A DNA stretch of 64,000 nt from Macrostomum hystrix (GCA_950097015.1 CATNEN010000038.1:15060001-15124000); one strand, 5' to 3'. Counted from the first letter of the stretch, positions 35,001-46,012 are shown. The notes: a model not told the origin generated them from the letters alone. Numbers and translations: made by a program.

Positions 35001-36102
35001 GCATCTCTTCAGACAGTCAAGATATTCAATTGTTCTGGCCGAAGGTCAGATTTTTACCATAAGCGCTTGTGTATTTGATTTGCCCTATACACGAATTAGC
35101 ACTGCGCCTCAGTGCGGCCTTGCCAGGCATTTAAGATTTATCTGAATGTCACCCGAATGTGCCTGCATCATCTCCGTCTTCGGTGGTCACCTACCTTTAA
35201 CTCGACGGATTTGCTGGACCTTCAAAGGCTACAACAGGCAGAAATTGGCCACTATGGACACCCTGACGCGTCCATTTGTTAATTTATTTTAACCAATATG
35301 GATTTGCCATAGAGTTTTAAACAGTGCAATGTTGGTTGTCCTTGTCACCAGGATCGCTGAATATCCCGATGACGCTGACTTAGACGGCTTTGAAAGTCAG
35401 TTTATCGTACGTGAAGGGCGGAAAATGTAGAGTCAAATGGTGGACTTTAACAAAAATCGGTTATTCGGTTTTGGAGCTATCGTGAAGTAGGCAGTGGGTA
35501 TTTGAAACACCGCCGTGTACTTCCTACTGATTAATTAAGGGCCGAATTGATAAATTGTTTAATAGCCAATAAAATACCCCGTTTTATGTTTATCCGTTGC
35601 ATGAAAAATTTCACCAGGCACCCTAAAACCCGACGGTGTGACCGGCTACGCTGTCTACATCAACGGAGCTGAGAAGGCCAGAGTCTACGACTCCAAGTGC
35701 AGCTGTTCTATTCCGTTGCCAACCACGTTGCTAACGACTCCGTCTGCACCAATTAGCGTCGCTGTAGCCGCCGTCTCGGATCTTGGCGAATCTTGTTTAT
35801 CAAATCCGCCAGCCAGATTTCGAATCGATGGCCTGCAGCAGCTGCCTGGAGCCAGGCCGATTCAGGACGTCACCACCGACGAGGATGTCGACGATGAAGA
35901 TCCAATCAGTAGTCGCAGTAGCGACGCCTACGAGCGAGCCGACGTTGAAGATGTGGCCGCGGCTGCGGCGCGTATGCTCAGCCTGACACCAGCCGATGGC
36001 AGCGACGCCGAGGTCAGCGTGGTTGGCGGTGTTGGCCTCGTCGGCGAGGTTACCGAATTTCTCGATATTCCATCTTCGAATGCCACTTCGTTTGCTAATT
36101 AG
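26002..36102 (+). CDS. CEP97: CEP97, LRR/IQ centriolar protein with an FN3-like C-terminal domain (9 exons)
   Basis: CEP97 partners CP110 at the distal centriole to restrain ciliogenesis. Exons: 26002-26163, 26859-27017, 27105-27206, 27282-27395, 28734-28813, 29228-29702, 30295-30805, 34252-34833 and 35618-36102; phases agree, giving about 889 aa. Residues 10-190 are leucine-rich repeats ([38 protein letters not shown]) with the LRR cap [19 protein letters not shown] and the family signature [13 protein letters not shown] Ser/Gln-rich middle follows. An IQ motif ([19 protein letters not shown], about 539-557) leads into a helical stretch. Residues 692-795 read as a fibronectin III-like fold ([35 protein letters not shown]), not part of the vertebrate protein as I know it. 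The intron after 29702 has a GC donor (AAG|GCAAGT). The exon at 29228 has a weak acceptor, chosen because it restores phase. Confidence 0.93.
26290..26735. repeat. 21-bp minisatellite in CEP97 intron 1
   Basis: About 21 copies of ctaccactaggttgccactg-like units, alternating with ttaccactaggttgcccctc forms. They lie between the donor at 26164 and the acceptor at 26858. The 21-bp unit keeps three frames open; these are artefacts. Confidence 0.95.
27544..28217. mobile_element. hAT-like non-autonomous transposon with perfect 8-bp TSD
   Basis: The element spans 27552-28209 (658 bp), with terminal inverted repeats caggggtaggcaaactt and agtttgccgacccctg. Perfect 8-bp target duplications GACTAGGC lie at 27544-27551 and 28210-28217. 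The interior is mostly a minisatellite, with a ggccgcatctggcccgcggg motif near the right end as in many hAT elements. It has no transposase. Confidence 0.88.
27650..28125. repeat. Minisatellite inside the hAT-like element
   Basis: Degenerate array of 14-15-bp units (gagacacgggagagatta-like) filling most of the hAT-like element. Open frames here encode only [12 protein letters not shown]-type repeats. Confidence 0.9.
28840..29150. repeat. 22-bp minisatellite in CEP97 intron 5
   Basis: About 13 units of ggttgctatgggaatgattg plus aa, starting some 30 bases after the donor at 28814 and ending before the exon at 29228. Confidence 0.9.
29775..30245. repeat. ~30-bp tandem repeat in CEP97 intron 6
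   Basis: Units of gatcctcaaactgggatcgc plus gaacccacaa, with variants. It occupies most of the intron between the GC donor at 29703 and the acceptor at 30294. Confidence 0.9.
31240..32065. repeat. 25-bp minisatellite in CEP97 intron 7
   Basis: About 32 copies of aaatcccaaccacccgatag plus cttag, alternating cccgatag and cccaatag forms. This is the longest regular array in the 3.4-kb intron. Confidence 0.95.
32574..32790 (+). mobile_element. tRNA-derived SINE in CEP97 intron 7
   Basis: The head ttcagtggtaaaaatttctg, then a B box gagttcgaatctc, is followed by a tail with cagctgtaaaatggggtagc. The tail motif resembles that of the SINE at 8300-8535. Functional tRNA pairing is not preserved. Confidence 0.65.
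32826..33188 (-). mobile_element. SINE family L copy (minus strand)
   Basis: About 360 bp. On the minus strand a class-II tRNA-like head (gagtagcagagcggttaacg) is followed by a body with gtgcaatttacgcctttgag, ctcaggagtcagcgaaacgg and tggctgcgggtctagtgtca, and an A/T-rich tail. The same family occurs at 43455-43668, 48226-48597, 55073-55346 and 58606-59350. Confidence 0.85.
33590..34190. repeat. ~30-bp tandem repeat before CEP97 exon 8
   Basis: Diverged units of atcctcccagatcccaatgt plus taaatcccca. The array ends about 60 bases before the acceptor at 34251. Confidence 0.9.
34869..35285 (-). repeat. Dispersed repeat, copy 3, in CEP97 intron 8
   Basis: Reverse-oriented copy of the repeat at 7694-8170 and 28217-28685; its terminus reads acagtagaactaccaag at 34870. 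At 35413-35512 a further segment shared with 8170-8273 follows. Confidence 0.75.
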
Positions 36103-36189
36103 GCGTTGCGTTATTCATTGCTATTAATATTTGAACTCCTATTATTAGCACTACAGATTAAATCAACACGCTGATACCTGATCAAAGTC

Positions 36190-37375
36190 ACACTGATAAA
36201 TGAATAATCAGCCACACTGATCCCTTAACAATCAGAGCCACACTGATCCCTGAACAATCAGCCACACTGATCCCTGAACAATCAGCCACACTGATCCCTG
36301 AACAATCAGAGCCACACTGATCCCTGAACAATCAGCCACACTGATCCCTGAACAATCAGAGCCACACTGATCCCTGAACAATCAGCCACACTGATCCCTG
36401 AACAATCAGCCACACTGATACCTGAACAATCAGAGCCACACTGATCCCTGAACAATCAGCCACACTGATCCCTGAACAATCAGCCACACTGATACCTGAA
36501 CAATCAGAGCCACACTGATCCCTGAACAATCAGCCACACTGATCCCTGAACAAACAGCCACACTGATCCCTGAACAATCAGCCACACTGATCCCTGAACA
36601 ATCAGCCACACTGATCCCTGAACAATCAGCCACACTGATCCCTGAACAATCAGCCACACTGATCCCTGAACAATCAGAGCCACACTGATCCCTGAACAAT
36701 CAGAGCCACACTGATCCCTGAACAATCAGCCACACTGATCCCTGAACAATCAGAGCCACACTGATCCCTGAACAATCAGCCACACTGATCCCTGAACAAT
36801 CAGCCACACTGATCCCTGAACAATCAGCCACACTGATCCCTGAACAATCAGCCACACTGATCCCTGAACAATCAGCCACACTGATCCCTGAACAATCAGA
36901 GCCACACTGATCCCTGAACAATCAGCCACACTGATCCCTGAACAATCAGAGCCACACTGATCCCTGAACAATCAGCCACACTGATCCCTGAACAATCAGC
37001 CACACTGATCCCTGAACAATCAGCCACACTGATCCCTGAACAATCAGAGCCACACTGATCCCTGAACAATCAGAGCCACACTGATCCCTGAACAATCAGC
37101 CACACTGATCCCTGAACAATCAGCCACACTGATCCCTGAACAATCAGAGCCACACTGATCCCTGAACAATCAGAGCCACACTGATCCCTGAACAATCAGA
37201 GCCACACTGATACCTGAACAATCAGAGCCACACTGATCCCTGAACAATCAGAGCCACACTGATCCCTGAACAATCAGCCACACTGATCCCTGAACAATCA
37301 GAGCCACACTGATCCCTGAACAATCAGAGCCACACTGATCCCTGAACAATCAGAGCCACACTGATACCTGCATGT
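36190..37375. repeat. 24/26-bp minisatellite downstream of CEP97
   Basis: More than 45 copies of gccacactgatccctgaaca plus atca, mixed with a variant carrying two extra bases (gagcc). It begins about 90 bases after the CEP97 stop. Minus-strand open frames (ADCSGISV repeats) are artefacts. Confidence 0.95.
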
Positions 37376-37780
37376 CTCTCGAATATAGCTGACTAGAAAG
37401 CCTAATTTAGCAAGCAATATCACAGCAGAGTTGTCCTGCTTAACGCATATTCGATACATATCGTTACTATGCAACACTCGTAGTGGTAGTCATATTTAAA
37501 TGGAATTTTTCGAAACTTAAAACAAATTTACTACTTAATCTACCATACTGTGTTTACGTAAGTAGCATGCGAAGAACATTATTGTACAGCTAAATATTTC
37601 TGCAGTGTTTTTAGTTTGTTCTGTGAACGTTTGGCTCAAAATAAATGCACATTCCATGACGTCTAGTGTTATGACCAAGTTTATTTACTGTTGGCCTACC
37701 TACATTTATAATTGCACGTAAACATACGCGTAGTGCCAGTTCTAAATGCCAGTTATGTTATGCTTTTTTAGTTATTTGTT

Positions 37781-38748
37781 AGACAGATGTATCCTGTTAG
37801 ACAATGTTGTTTCCTGTCAGAGAGGGATTTCATCCTGTTAGACTGACAGATTGTATCCTGTCAGACAGATTTTATCCTGTTAGACGGGGTCGTATCCTGT
37901 TAGACTGGGATTGTATCCTGTGAGACGGGGATTGTATCCTGTCAGACTGGGATTGTATCCTGTGAGACGGGGATTGTATCCTGTTAGACTGGGATTGTAT
38001 CCTGTTAGACTGGGATTGTATCCTGTTAGACTGGGATTGTATCCTGTGAGACTGGGATTGTATCCTGTGAGACGGGGATTGTATCCTGTTAGACTGGGAT
38101 TGTATCCTGTTAGACTGGGATTGTATCCTGTTAGACTGGGATTGTATCCTGTTAGACTGGGATTGTATCCTGTGAGACTGGGATTGTATCCTGTTAGACT
38201 GGGATTGTATCCTGTGAGACTGGGATTGTATCCTGTTAGACTGGGATTGTATCCTGTGAGACTGGGATTGTATCCTGTGAGACTGGGATTGTATCCTGTG
38301 AGACTGCGATTGTATCCTGTGAGACTGGGATTGTATCCTGTGAGACTGGGATTGTATCCTGTGAGACTGGGATTGTATCCTGTGAGACTGGGATTGTATC
38401 CTGTGAGACGGGGATTGTATCCTGTTAGACGGGGATTGTATCCTGTGAGATGGGGATTGTATCCTGTGAGACTGGGATTGTATCCTGTGAGACGGGGATT
38501 GTATCCTGTGAGACTGGGATTGTATCCTGTTAGACTGGGATTGTATCCTGTGAGACTGGGATTGTATCCTGTGAGACGGGGATTGTATCCTGTTAGACTG
38601 GGATTGTATCCTGTTAGACTGGGATTGTATCCTGTTAGACTGGGATTGTATCCTGTGAGACTGGGATTGTATCCTGTTAGACTGGGATTGTATCCTGTGA
38701 GACTGGGATTGTATCCTGTTAGACTGGGATTGTATCCTGTTAGACAAT
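37781..38748. repeat. 21-bp minisatellite, about 40 copies
   Basis: Units of gattgtatcctgttagactg plus g, alternating tta and tga variants. Because 21 is a multiple of three, open frames near 300 codons run on both strands; they are not genes. Positions 37376-37780 hold unremarkable AT-rich DNA. Confidence 0.97.
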
Positions 38749-39169
38749 GTGATCTTTTTGTTAAACATGCTTACAAATAAAATGCTATTACTTATTTAAA
38801 TTGTATAAAAGCTAGTTTTCGGAAGTGAAATTCATTCCCAACCTTTGTTATGCTGATTTCCTGTCACAATTTCCAGTACGTTTTAACTTTTTTCTATTTA
38901 AACTTTTATTAATCTTTTTTTAGTGTGCCCGTCCAAAAATTTTCTGGATATTTATTAACTAAGTCTTTGTTTGTGTTCATTTTCTAATCTAATAACAAAG
39001 AACATGCCAGCCAACGAACCATATGCTTTTCTAATATAAAATATATGTTACTATGCTTCTTACGTCTCATCGTCTGAGATCAGCTATTATTCTAAGGCAC
39101 GCACTTTCTTTTGTAATTTAGGCCATGTTATACTGTCGGACGTTTTGTAGTATGGGTGAGGGTGACAGA

Positions 39170-39980
39170 TTTGAGTTCCATCTGTCAGACTAGAGTTTCG
39201 TCTGTCAGACTAGAGTTTCATCTGTCAGACTAGAGTTTCACCTATCAGATTAGAGTTTCACCTGTCAGATTAGAGTTCCACCTCTCAGACTAGAGTTTCA
39301 TCTGTCAGACTAGAGTTTCATCTGTCAGACTAGAGTTTCATCTGTCAGACTAGAGTTTCACCTATCAGATTAGAGTTTCACCTGTCAGATTAGAGTTCCA
39401 CCTCTCAGACTAGAGTTTCATCTGTCAGACTAGAGTTTCATCTGTCAGACTAGAGTTTCATCTGTCAGACTAGAGTTTCACCTATCAGATTAGAGTTTCA
39501 CCTGTCAGATTAGAGTTTCACCTGTCAGATTAGAGTTTCACCTATCAGATTAGAGTTTCACCTATCAGATTAGAGTTTCACCTCTCAGATTAGAGTTTCA
39601 CCTATCAGATTAGAGTTTCACCTGTCAGACTAGAGTTTAATCTGTCAGATTAGAGTTTCACCTGTCAGGTTAGAGTTTCATCTGTCAGACTAGAGTTTCA
39701 CCTATCAGATTAGAGTTTTACCTATCAGATTAGAGTTCCACCTCTCAGATTAGAGTTTCACCTGTCAGACTAGAGTTTAATCTGTCAGATTAGAGTTTCA
39801 CCTGTCAGGTTAGAGTTTCATCTGTCAGACTAGAGTTTCACCTATCAGATTAGAGTTTTACCTATCAGATTAGAGTTCCACCTGTCCGATTAGAGTTCCA
39901 TCTGTCAGATTAGAGTTCCATCTGTCAGATTAGAGTTTTATATGTCAGACTAGAGTTTCATCTGTCAGGTTATAGTTTTG
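39170..39980. repeat. 20-bp minisatellite with a 180-bp higher-order period
   Basis: About 40 copies of tagagtttcacctgtcagat. Blocks recur with a longer period: 39181-39300 is repeated from 39301 and again from about 39421, and 39621-39720 recurs near 39761. The array therefore grew by multi-unit duplication. Positions 38749-39169 and 39981-40266 show nothing coding. Confidence 0.93.
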
Positions 39981-40266
39981 CACGTTCGATAGGGATTTTA
40001 CCTGTCAGATTACGAGTTGAGTTTGACCTGTTGAGCTTTAATTAGAGCTTTAATTGTTAGATCGGAGTTTTACCTGTTGGATTTCATTTTCACCCGTTTG
40101 TAATTTTACCGGTTATATTTGTTTTCACCAGTTTGATTGCAGTTTTGATGTATTTAGAATGTAGTTTCACCTGTTAAAGTGGTGTTTCACCGGTTAGATT
40201 TCAGTTTCACTGTTTAGATTGTAACTTTGCCGCTAAGATTAGATTTGAGATTATAGATATAATATA

Positions 40267-41306
40267 GCATTTTGCAGGCTAGTAGAGAAAACAAGCAAGC
40301 AATTAAATAATCGATGACAAAGTCAGTGGAATTTTTTACACTCTATGGTCAAAGCCATGCGCATTCCTGCAACCAAATAAATAATGTGAGCACGCAATTC
40401 ATAAGTCATCAGTTCTTGTGTTTCTTCAGCTCGAAATGGACGCAATCGACATCGAGGAAGATGACATTTTTAAGGAGGATGGAGACAGCTTTGTCACAGC
40501 GGAGGACGCAGTTCAGGCGGCGGCAGCACGTGGTCCGTACTCCAAGATAAGCAACGAAAGATGAACTGATAGTCAGTGCGCTTGAGCGAGGCTGCACAGT
40601 GCTGTTCAGATTTCGAGTTTTTTTAATGTAAAGGTACCAACTGTGTATACTATCCAACGGCGCTACGAGCTGACGGGACGTCGTGATCGACTTAAGTCAT
40701 GCAGCTGCCGCCGTACTCACAATTTTTGAATCCGACTGAGAGTGCGCACTCCTGTCTGAAGGCGACAATAAAACGTCAGTTGTCTTTGCCCCAAGTTCAG
40801 CTCGAACTTGACAATCCCTCACCACAGACAACACTATGCGAGTGGCGAATTCTTGTTCTTCAGAGAATCGCAGAGGAAGCAACTTCCGAAATCACACCGG
40901 TCAAATGTGGAGGATGGTTTCGGAATGCACTCCGCTTCATCCCTAGATGTGTCGCGGGAGAAGACATCGTTTGATTTCTGCCATATATCGGACAGCTTCA
41001 CTGAAGGAAATCTTTTTCGAGTTTCATTTTGTACTTTTCCCTGGGTTTTGCGTACAAGTTTTTCATATGTTTCGTCATATTAAATAGTCACTTTTTGTAC
41101 CACACCATTTAGCTTCTTAAATATACAGCATCACAGTTAGCTGTCGAATGTTTGCTAAGCATTGAGAATTGATGAATTGCGTGCTCACATTATTTATTTG
41201 GTTGCAGGAATGCACATGGCTTTGACCATAGAGTGTAAAAATTCCACTGACTTTGTCATTGATTATTTAATTGCTTGCTTGTTTTCTCTACTAGCCTGCA
41301 AAATGC
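40267..41306 (+). mobile_element. TIR transposon with IS630/Tc1-like transposase remnant
   Basis: Positions 40267-40402 and 41170-41306 are inverted copies of about 135 bp, beginning gcattttgcaggctagtaga. Between them, 40699-40974 reads as the end of a DDE_3-type transposase: LPPYSQFLNPTE carries the catalytic E context of the Tc1/IS630 group, followed by RFIPRCVAGEDI. The 5' part of a transposase is missing or shifted, so the copy is non-autonomous. I could not find a convincing TA duplication. The right terminus ends 38 bases before the preferred PGAP3 start. Confidence 0.75.
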
Positions 41307-41343
41307 GATAATGAAACTATTGCAGGTAAATCAGTGTTGTGCC

Positions 41344-43284
41344 ATGCGGTGGACTGTATCGCAGCTAGCTGTAGCAGTCATTCTGTTATCAGCCGCTTTG
41401 CCAGCCTTCTGTTCCGATGGCGACAGGGCCTACGTGCATCACTTGTGCATGGAAGCCTGTCTGGCTAGAACCAGCTGCGGCCGGGTTGAATATTCTCACC
41501 CTCTGTCTAGATGGGCCATAGATTCGTGCGAGGATCGCTGTAAGCACGACTGTCTCTGGCAGACTGTGGCCGCTTTTCAACGCGACGGCCTGCCAACGCC
41601 GAAGTTCTACGGCCGGTGGCCGTTTCTGCGACTGTTCGGCATTCAGGAGCCGGCATCGGCGCTGTTCTCCGCGCTCAACTGCGCCTGTCATGTCATCATG
41701 TTCGCCAGGTTTAGGAATCAGGTGAGCGATTGTAGTAACACCCACTATAGCCCTCTGATGTAACACCCACTGTAACACCTGCCCTAACACTAGTAACACC
41801 CACTATAGCCCTCTACTGTAACACCCACTTTAACACACACTATAGCCCTCTACTGTAACACCCACTTTAACACACACTATAGCCCTCTACTGTAACACCA
41901 ACTGTAAAACCTGCTCTAACACCTCCTGTAACACCCACTATAGCCCTCTGATGTAACAACCACTGTAACACCCGCTGTAACACCTCCTTTTAACACCCAC
42001 TATAGCCCTCTGATGTAACAACCACTGTAACACCCGCTGTAACACCTCCTGTAACACCCACTATAGCCCTCTGATGTAACAACCACTGTAACACCCGCTG
42101 TAACACCTCCTGTAACACCCACTATAGCCCTCTACTGTAACACCCACTATAGCTCTCTGATGTAACAACCACTGTAACACCTGCTGTAACACCTCCTGTA
42201 ACACCCACTATAGCCCTCTGATGTAACAACCACTGTAACACCCGCTGTAACACCTCCTGTAACACCCACTATAGCCCTCTGATGTAACACCCACTGTAAC
42301 ACCCGCTGTAACACCTCCTGTAACACCCACTATAGCCCTCTGATGTAACAACCACTGTAACACCCGCTGTAACACCTCCTGTAGCACCCACTATAGCCCT
42401 CTACTGTAACACCCACTGTAACACCTCCTGTAGCACCCACTATAGCCCTCTACTGTGACACCTGCCCTAACACCCACTGTAACGCCCACTTGTAAGACCT
42501 ACTGTAACATCTACTGTAACACCTGCTTTAACATCTCTTTGTAACATTATTCTAACGCCTACCGTAACACTTACTATAACACGCAATGCGACTCTCTACT
42601 GTAAAGACCTACTGGAACAATACTCTGTGACAACCTACTATAAAACCGATACTATTAGCTTCGAAATAAAATATCGAACCTTCAACGTAAATATTTTAGG
42701 TGAGCCCACAGTCACCAATGTACAGAGTGTGGCATCTGTACTCTCTGCTTGCCATAGTTACGTGGCTGAGTTCCACAATATTCCACGTAAAAGACATTCC
42801 ACTAACGGAAAAATTCGATTATTTTAGCGCTCTGCTATATCTATTAACCTGCCTGTTCTGTTTGGTCTGTCGCCTGTCTGTTAATCGCGGTAGCCTTGAC
42901 AACAAGAGACCAGATTTGGCACTGCTAGTCATTGTGCTAATAGCATTCTACTCAAGACACGTCTGGTATTTGAGCAATGTACACTTTGACTACGGCTACA
43001 ATATGACAGTGAATCTTAGCGTAGGCGCCTTGAACTGTCTGGGCTGGCTGATCTGGTCTCTGTTAAGGCTTCGAGCGCATCCGTACACGCTAAACTGCCT
43101 ACTGACAGTAGTCTTACTAAATGGCCTAGTAGTGTTAGAAGTATTCGACTTTCCGCCAATCTGGTGGCTATTTGATGCGCACAGCTTGTGGCACGGCGGT
43201 ACTGTGATACTGGCTGTGCCCTGGTATCGATTTGTCATTGCTGATTGTCAGCAACTCATGGATGAGAAGAATAAGCTGCAGTAG
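41344..43284 (+). CDS. PGAP3: PGAP3/Per1 GPI-phospholipase (2 exons)
   Basis: PGAP3 removes the sn-2 acyl chain of GPI-anchored proteins during fatty-acid remodelling in the Golgi. Exons 41344-41721 and 42700-43284 join in phase to about 320 aa, the length of the human protein. From Met at 41344 comes a signal peptide (SQLAVAVILLSAALPAFCS), then the Cys-rich luminal part (ACLARTSCG, CEDRCKHDCLW), the conserved KFYGRWPFLRLFGIQEPAS, and about seven membrane segments. CREST-superfamily metal/catalytic residues are visible: STIFHVKD, EKFDYF, FDYGYN and DAHSLWH. An upstream in-frame ATG at 41311 is possible but would put a polar stretch before the signal peptide. The intron is largely a minisatellite. 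Identity is secure. Confidence 0.95.
41728..42620. repeat. Composite minisatellite in the PGAP3 intron
   Basis: Higher-order units of about 60 bp built from short pieces such as taacacccactatagccctc, tgatgtaacaaccactgtaa and cacccgctgtaacacctcct. The array begins within a few bases of the donor at 41722 and decays before the acceptor at 42699. Confidence 0.93.
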
Positions 43285-43454
43285 CGGCCACTTCCGAATC
43301 GAACTTAACTGTATGAACTTTGAAAATGATCATTTTTACACCAGACTGTCGAATTGCATTCCTGCTGTTTCACTGTCATAAGAAATTGAATCCAGTCGCA
43401 CAGCCGCAGTTATTCAAATGCGCTTCTCAATGTTGCGTACAACTGTTCCGTCCA

Positions 43455-43668
43455 GTTGAGTGGCAGAGCGGTCTAAGGCGTTTGCCTCTCGCGCCAAGGT
43501 CCCTGAGCTCGATTCCGCGACGAGGCCACATTCTTTTTGGCCTAGGGGCTTGGCGTGCAATTAACGCCCTTGAGATTCCTGATGAAAAAGTCGGGGCAGA
43601 TGTACACACCTGAGTGACTGTGTGCTCAGGAGTCAGCGAAATGGGCAGAATTGCCTCCTCGCTGGCTA
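43455..43668 (+). mobile_element. SINE family L copy (plus strand, 3' truncated)
   Basis: The head gttgagtggcagagcggtct with aaggcgtttgcctctcgcgc and a B-box-like gagctcgattcc resembles tRNA-Leu/Ser. The body matches the other family members with an internal deletion. Because tRNA pairing is poor and the body continues, it is a SINE and not a tRNA gene. Confidence 0.8.
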
Positions 43669-44049
43669 TTTCTCTATTTACCTATTAGAGAAATAAGTAA
43701 TTTTCTATATTAAAATCCCATCGATTTCAATTGTACTCGTAGAATCGATTGTAGAATTTTGTTTTTGATTTTGAGAATTTTGATCATATATTTCTATTCG
43801 TTGTCCTTGATTTCAAATTGTGTCAATTCTTGATTCTCACCTTTTAGCTGATGTAACAGAAATACAATATACAATATGTTCTTACTATGCTACTAACAAA
43901 ATATTTCTGAAAAGTAACGCTTTTAATATGCTTTATTGATATTTTTAAATAAATTCTAACTCTGCCATATTTGGTAGTTATATTTCTTTCACTAATTTAT
44001 AATTTAACTAAATTAAATGTTTACCTGGGCTTCAAGCGTAAAGATTTGG

Positions 44050-45360
44050 ATTCCATCTCCCCAATCAGTTGGGTTTCCATCTCCCCTATAAGTTGGGTTT
44101 CCATCACCCCAATAAGTTGGGTTTCCATCTCCCCAATCACTTGGGTTTCCATCACCCCAATAAGTTGGGTTTCCATCTCCCTAATAAGTTGGGTTTCCAT
44201 CTCCCCAATCAGCTGGGTTTCTATCTCCCCTATAAGTTGGGTTTCCATCACCCCTATAAGTTGGGTTTTCATCTCCCCAATCACTTGGGTTTCCATCTCC
44301 CCAATCAGTTGTGTTTCCATCTCCCCAATCAGTTGTGTTTCCATCTCCCCAATCAGCTGGGTTTCCATCTCCCCTATAAGTTGGGTTTCCATCACCCCAA
44401 TCAGTTGTGTTTCCATCTCCCCTATAAGTTGGGTTTCCATCACCCCAATCAGCTGGGTTTCCATCTCCCCTATAAGTTGGGTTTCCATCACCCCAATCAG
44501 TTGTGTTTCCATCTCCCCTATAAGTTGGGTTTCCATCACCCCAATCAGCTGGGTTTCCATCTCCCCTATAAGTTGGGTTTCCATCACCCCAATCAGTTGT
44601 GTTTCCATCTCCCCAATCACTTGGGTTTCCATCACCCCAATAAGTTGGGTTTCCATCTCCCCAATCAGCTGGGTTTCCATCTCCCCTATAAGTTGGGTTT
44701 CCATCACCCCAATCAGCTGGGTTTCCATCTCCCCAATCAGATGTGTTTCCATCACCCCAATAAGTTGGGTTTCCATCTCCCCAATCACTTGGGTTTCCAT
44801 CACCCCAATAAGTTGGGTTTCCATCTCCCCAATCAGCTGGGTTTCTATCTCCCCTATAAGTTGGGTTTCCATCTCCCCAATCAGATGTGTTTCCATCTCC
44901 CCTATAAGTTGGGTTTCCATCACCCCAATCAGTTGTGTTTCCATCTCCCCAATCAGTTGGGTTTCAATCTCCGAAATCGGTTGGGTTTTCATCTCCCCTA
45001 TCAGTTGGGTTTCCATCTCCCCAATCAGTTGGGTTTCCATCTCCCCAATCAGTTGGGTTTCAATCTCCGAAATCGGTTGGGTTTTCATCTCCCCTATCAG
45101 TTGGGTTTCCATCTCCCCAATCAGTTGGGTTTCCATCTCCCCAATCAGTTGGGTTTCCATCTCTCCAGTTAATTTGGTTCCATCTCTCTATTTAATGGGT
45201 TTCTATTACTCTAGTTAATTGGTTCCCATATCTCTAGTTAATTGGTTCCCATCTCTCTAGTTAATTGGGTTCCATCTCTCTAGTTAATTGGGTTCCATCT
45301 CTCTAGTTAATTGAGTTCCATCTCTCTAGTTAATTGGTTCCCATCTTTCCATTGGCAATC
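44050..45360. repeat. 24-bp minisatellite, about 46 copies, plus a related array
   Basis: Up to about 45175 the unit is gggtttccatctccccaatc plus agtt, with tataagtt and other variants. From 45175 to 45360 a shorter related unit (ttaattgggttccatctctc) follows. Open frames up to 415 codons on both strands are artefacts of the 24-bp unit. The array lies between PGAP3 and the next ORF. Confidence 0.97.
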
Positions 45361-45536
45361 AGCTGAGTTCCCATCGTCCCAATCCATCATTCACAGGATT
45401 CTCATTGCCATAATTTTCTAAATGGATAAAACACCTCTTGCCGAATCTGCAGTTGATCTCCTTGACAGAAGTTGTCAAAGAAAAGCTGACAGATCTCGAA
45501 GAATCCGTCTCGCTTAATTGCCTCTGTTAGCCCTAT

Positions 45537-45995
45537 ATGGCAGCAGCCGCAGCTTCAGCCGCAGTGAACGCACAGCATCGCATTCAACAGCTCCGCCGCC
45601 TAGTCCAACTAGTCGACCAAGTCGCTAACAGTCTGCCCCGTTCGCGTCAGAATCATTCGGCCCATCAGCAGCCGGACTTTGGCTTGCACCTGCGCAATCT
45701 AATTAGGATTAGGTGCGCTTCGGCTTCAACGCCGGATAGTTTTGTGAATAGTCAGGAGGTGGCTTTGCGCGATCTGCTAGCTAGCAAGGCTAAGCGAGAC
45801 TTCCCCAGCTCACCCTTGGCTATCGACGTCCAGCCCGACACTCAACGAATTCTTCAGCGTTGGACAGCTTCGGCTCCGACTTCGACTGCTGACGACGCAG
45901 ATTCTACAGCCGGCGACAGATCGGAGGATCAGCAGGCGCTGCAGTTGCGCAAGTGGGAAACTTTCAAATTGCGGCTGGCCAGCTCCTCTTATTGA
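45537..45995 (+). CDS. Hypothetical 152-aa protein just upstream of METTL25
   Basis: I do not recognise this product. It starts MAAAAASAAVNAQHRIQQL, is rich in Ala, Arg and Gln, and has two probable helical stretches (residues 12-40 and 60-85). No membrane segment or metal-binding motif is seen. GC-rich third positions resemble those of the neighbouring real genes. A splice-acceptor-like ttaattgcctctgttag lies six bases before the ATG, much as in TyrRS. The stop is 17 nt before the METTL25 ATG, in another frame. It may be the first cistron of a shared transcript, a separate gene, or a mis-joined METTL25 leader; I found no plausible intron joining the two. Confidence 0.5.
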   Translation: MAAAAASAAVNAQHRIQQLRRLVQLVDQVANSLPRSRQNHSAHQQPDFGLHLRNLIRIRCASASTPDSFVNSQEVALRDLLASKAKRDFPSSPLAIDVQPDTQRILQRWTASAPTSTADDADSTAGDRSEDQQALQLRKWETFKLRLASSSY

Positions 45996-46012
45996 GAGGC
46001 CGAGGCATTTTG

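Noticed and set aside
36190-37375. CRISPR-like array
   Set aside because: Units are contiguous with no variable spacers, and the genome is eukaryotic; the 24/26-bp alternation is a minisatellite variant.
37872-38780. Open frames of nearly 300 codons on both strands
   Set aside because: Pure translation of a 21-bp tandem repeat; no start context, no splice signals, same openness on both strands.
43455-43530. tRNA-Leu or tRNA-Ser gene
   Set aside because: The tRNA-like head is followed by the body of a repeat family with other copies in the window.
43971-45218. Open frames of up to 415 codons
   Set aside because: Translation of a 24-bp minisatellite in three frames.
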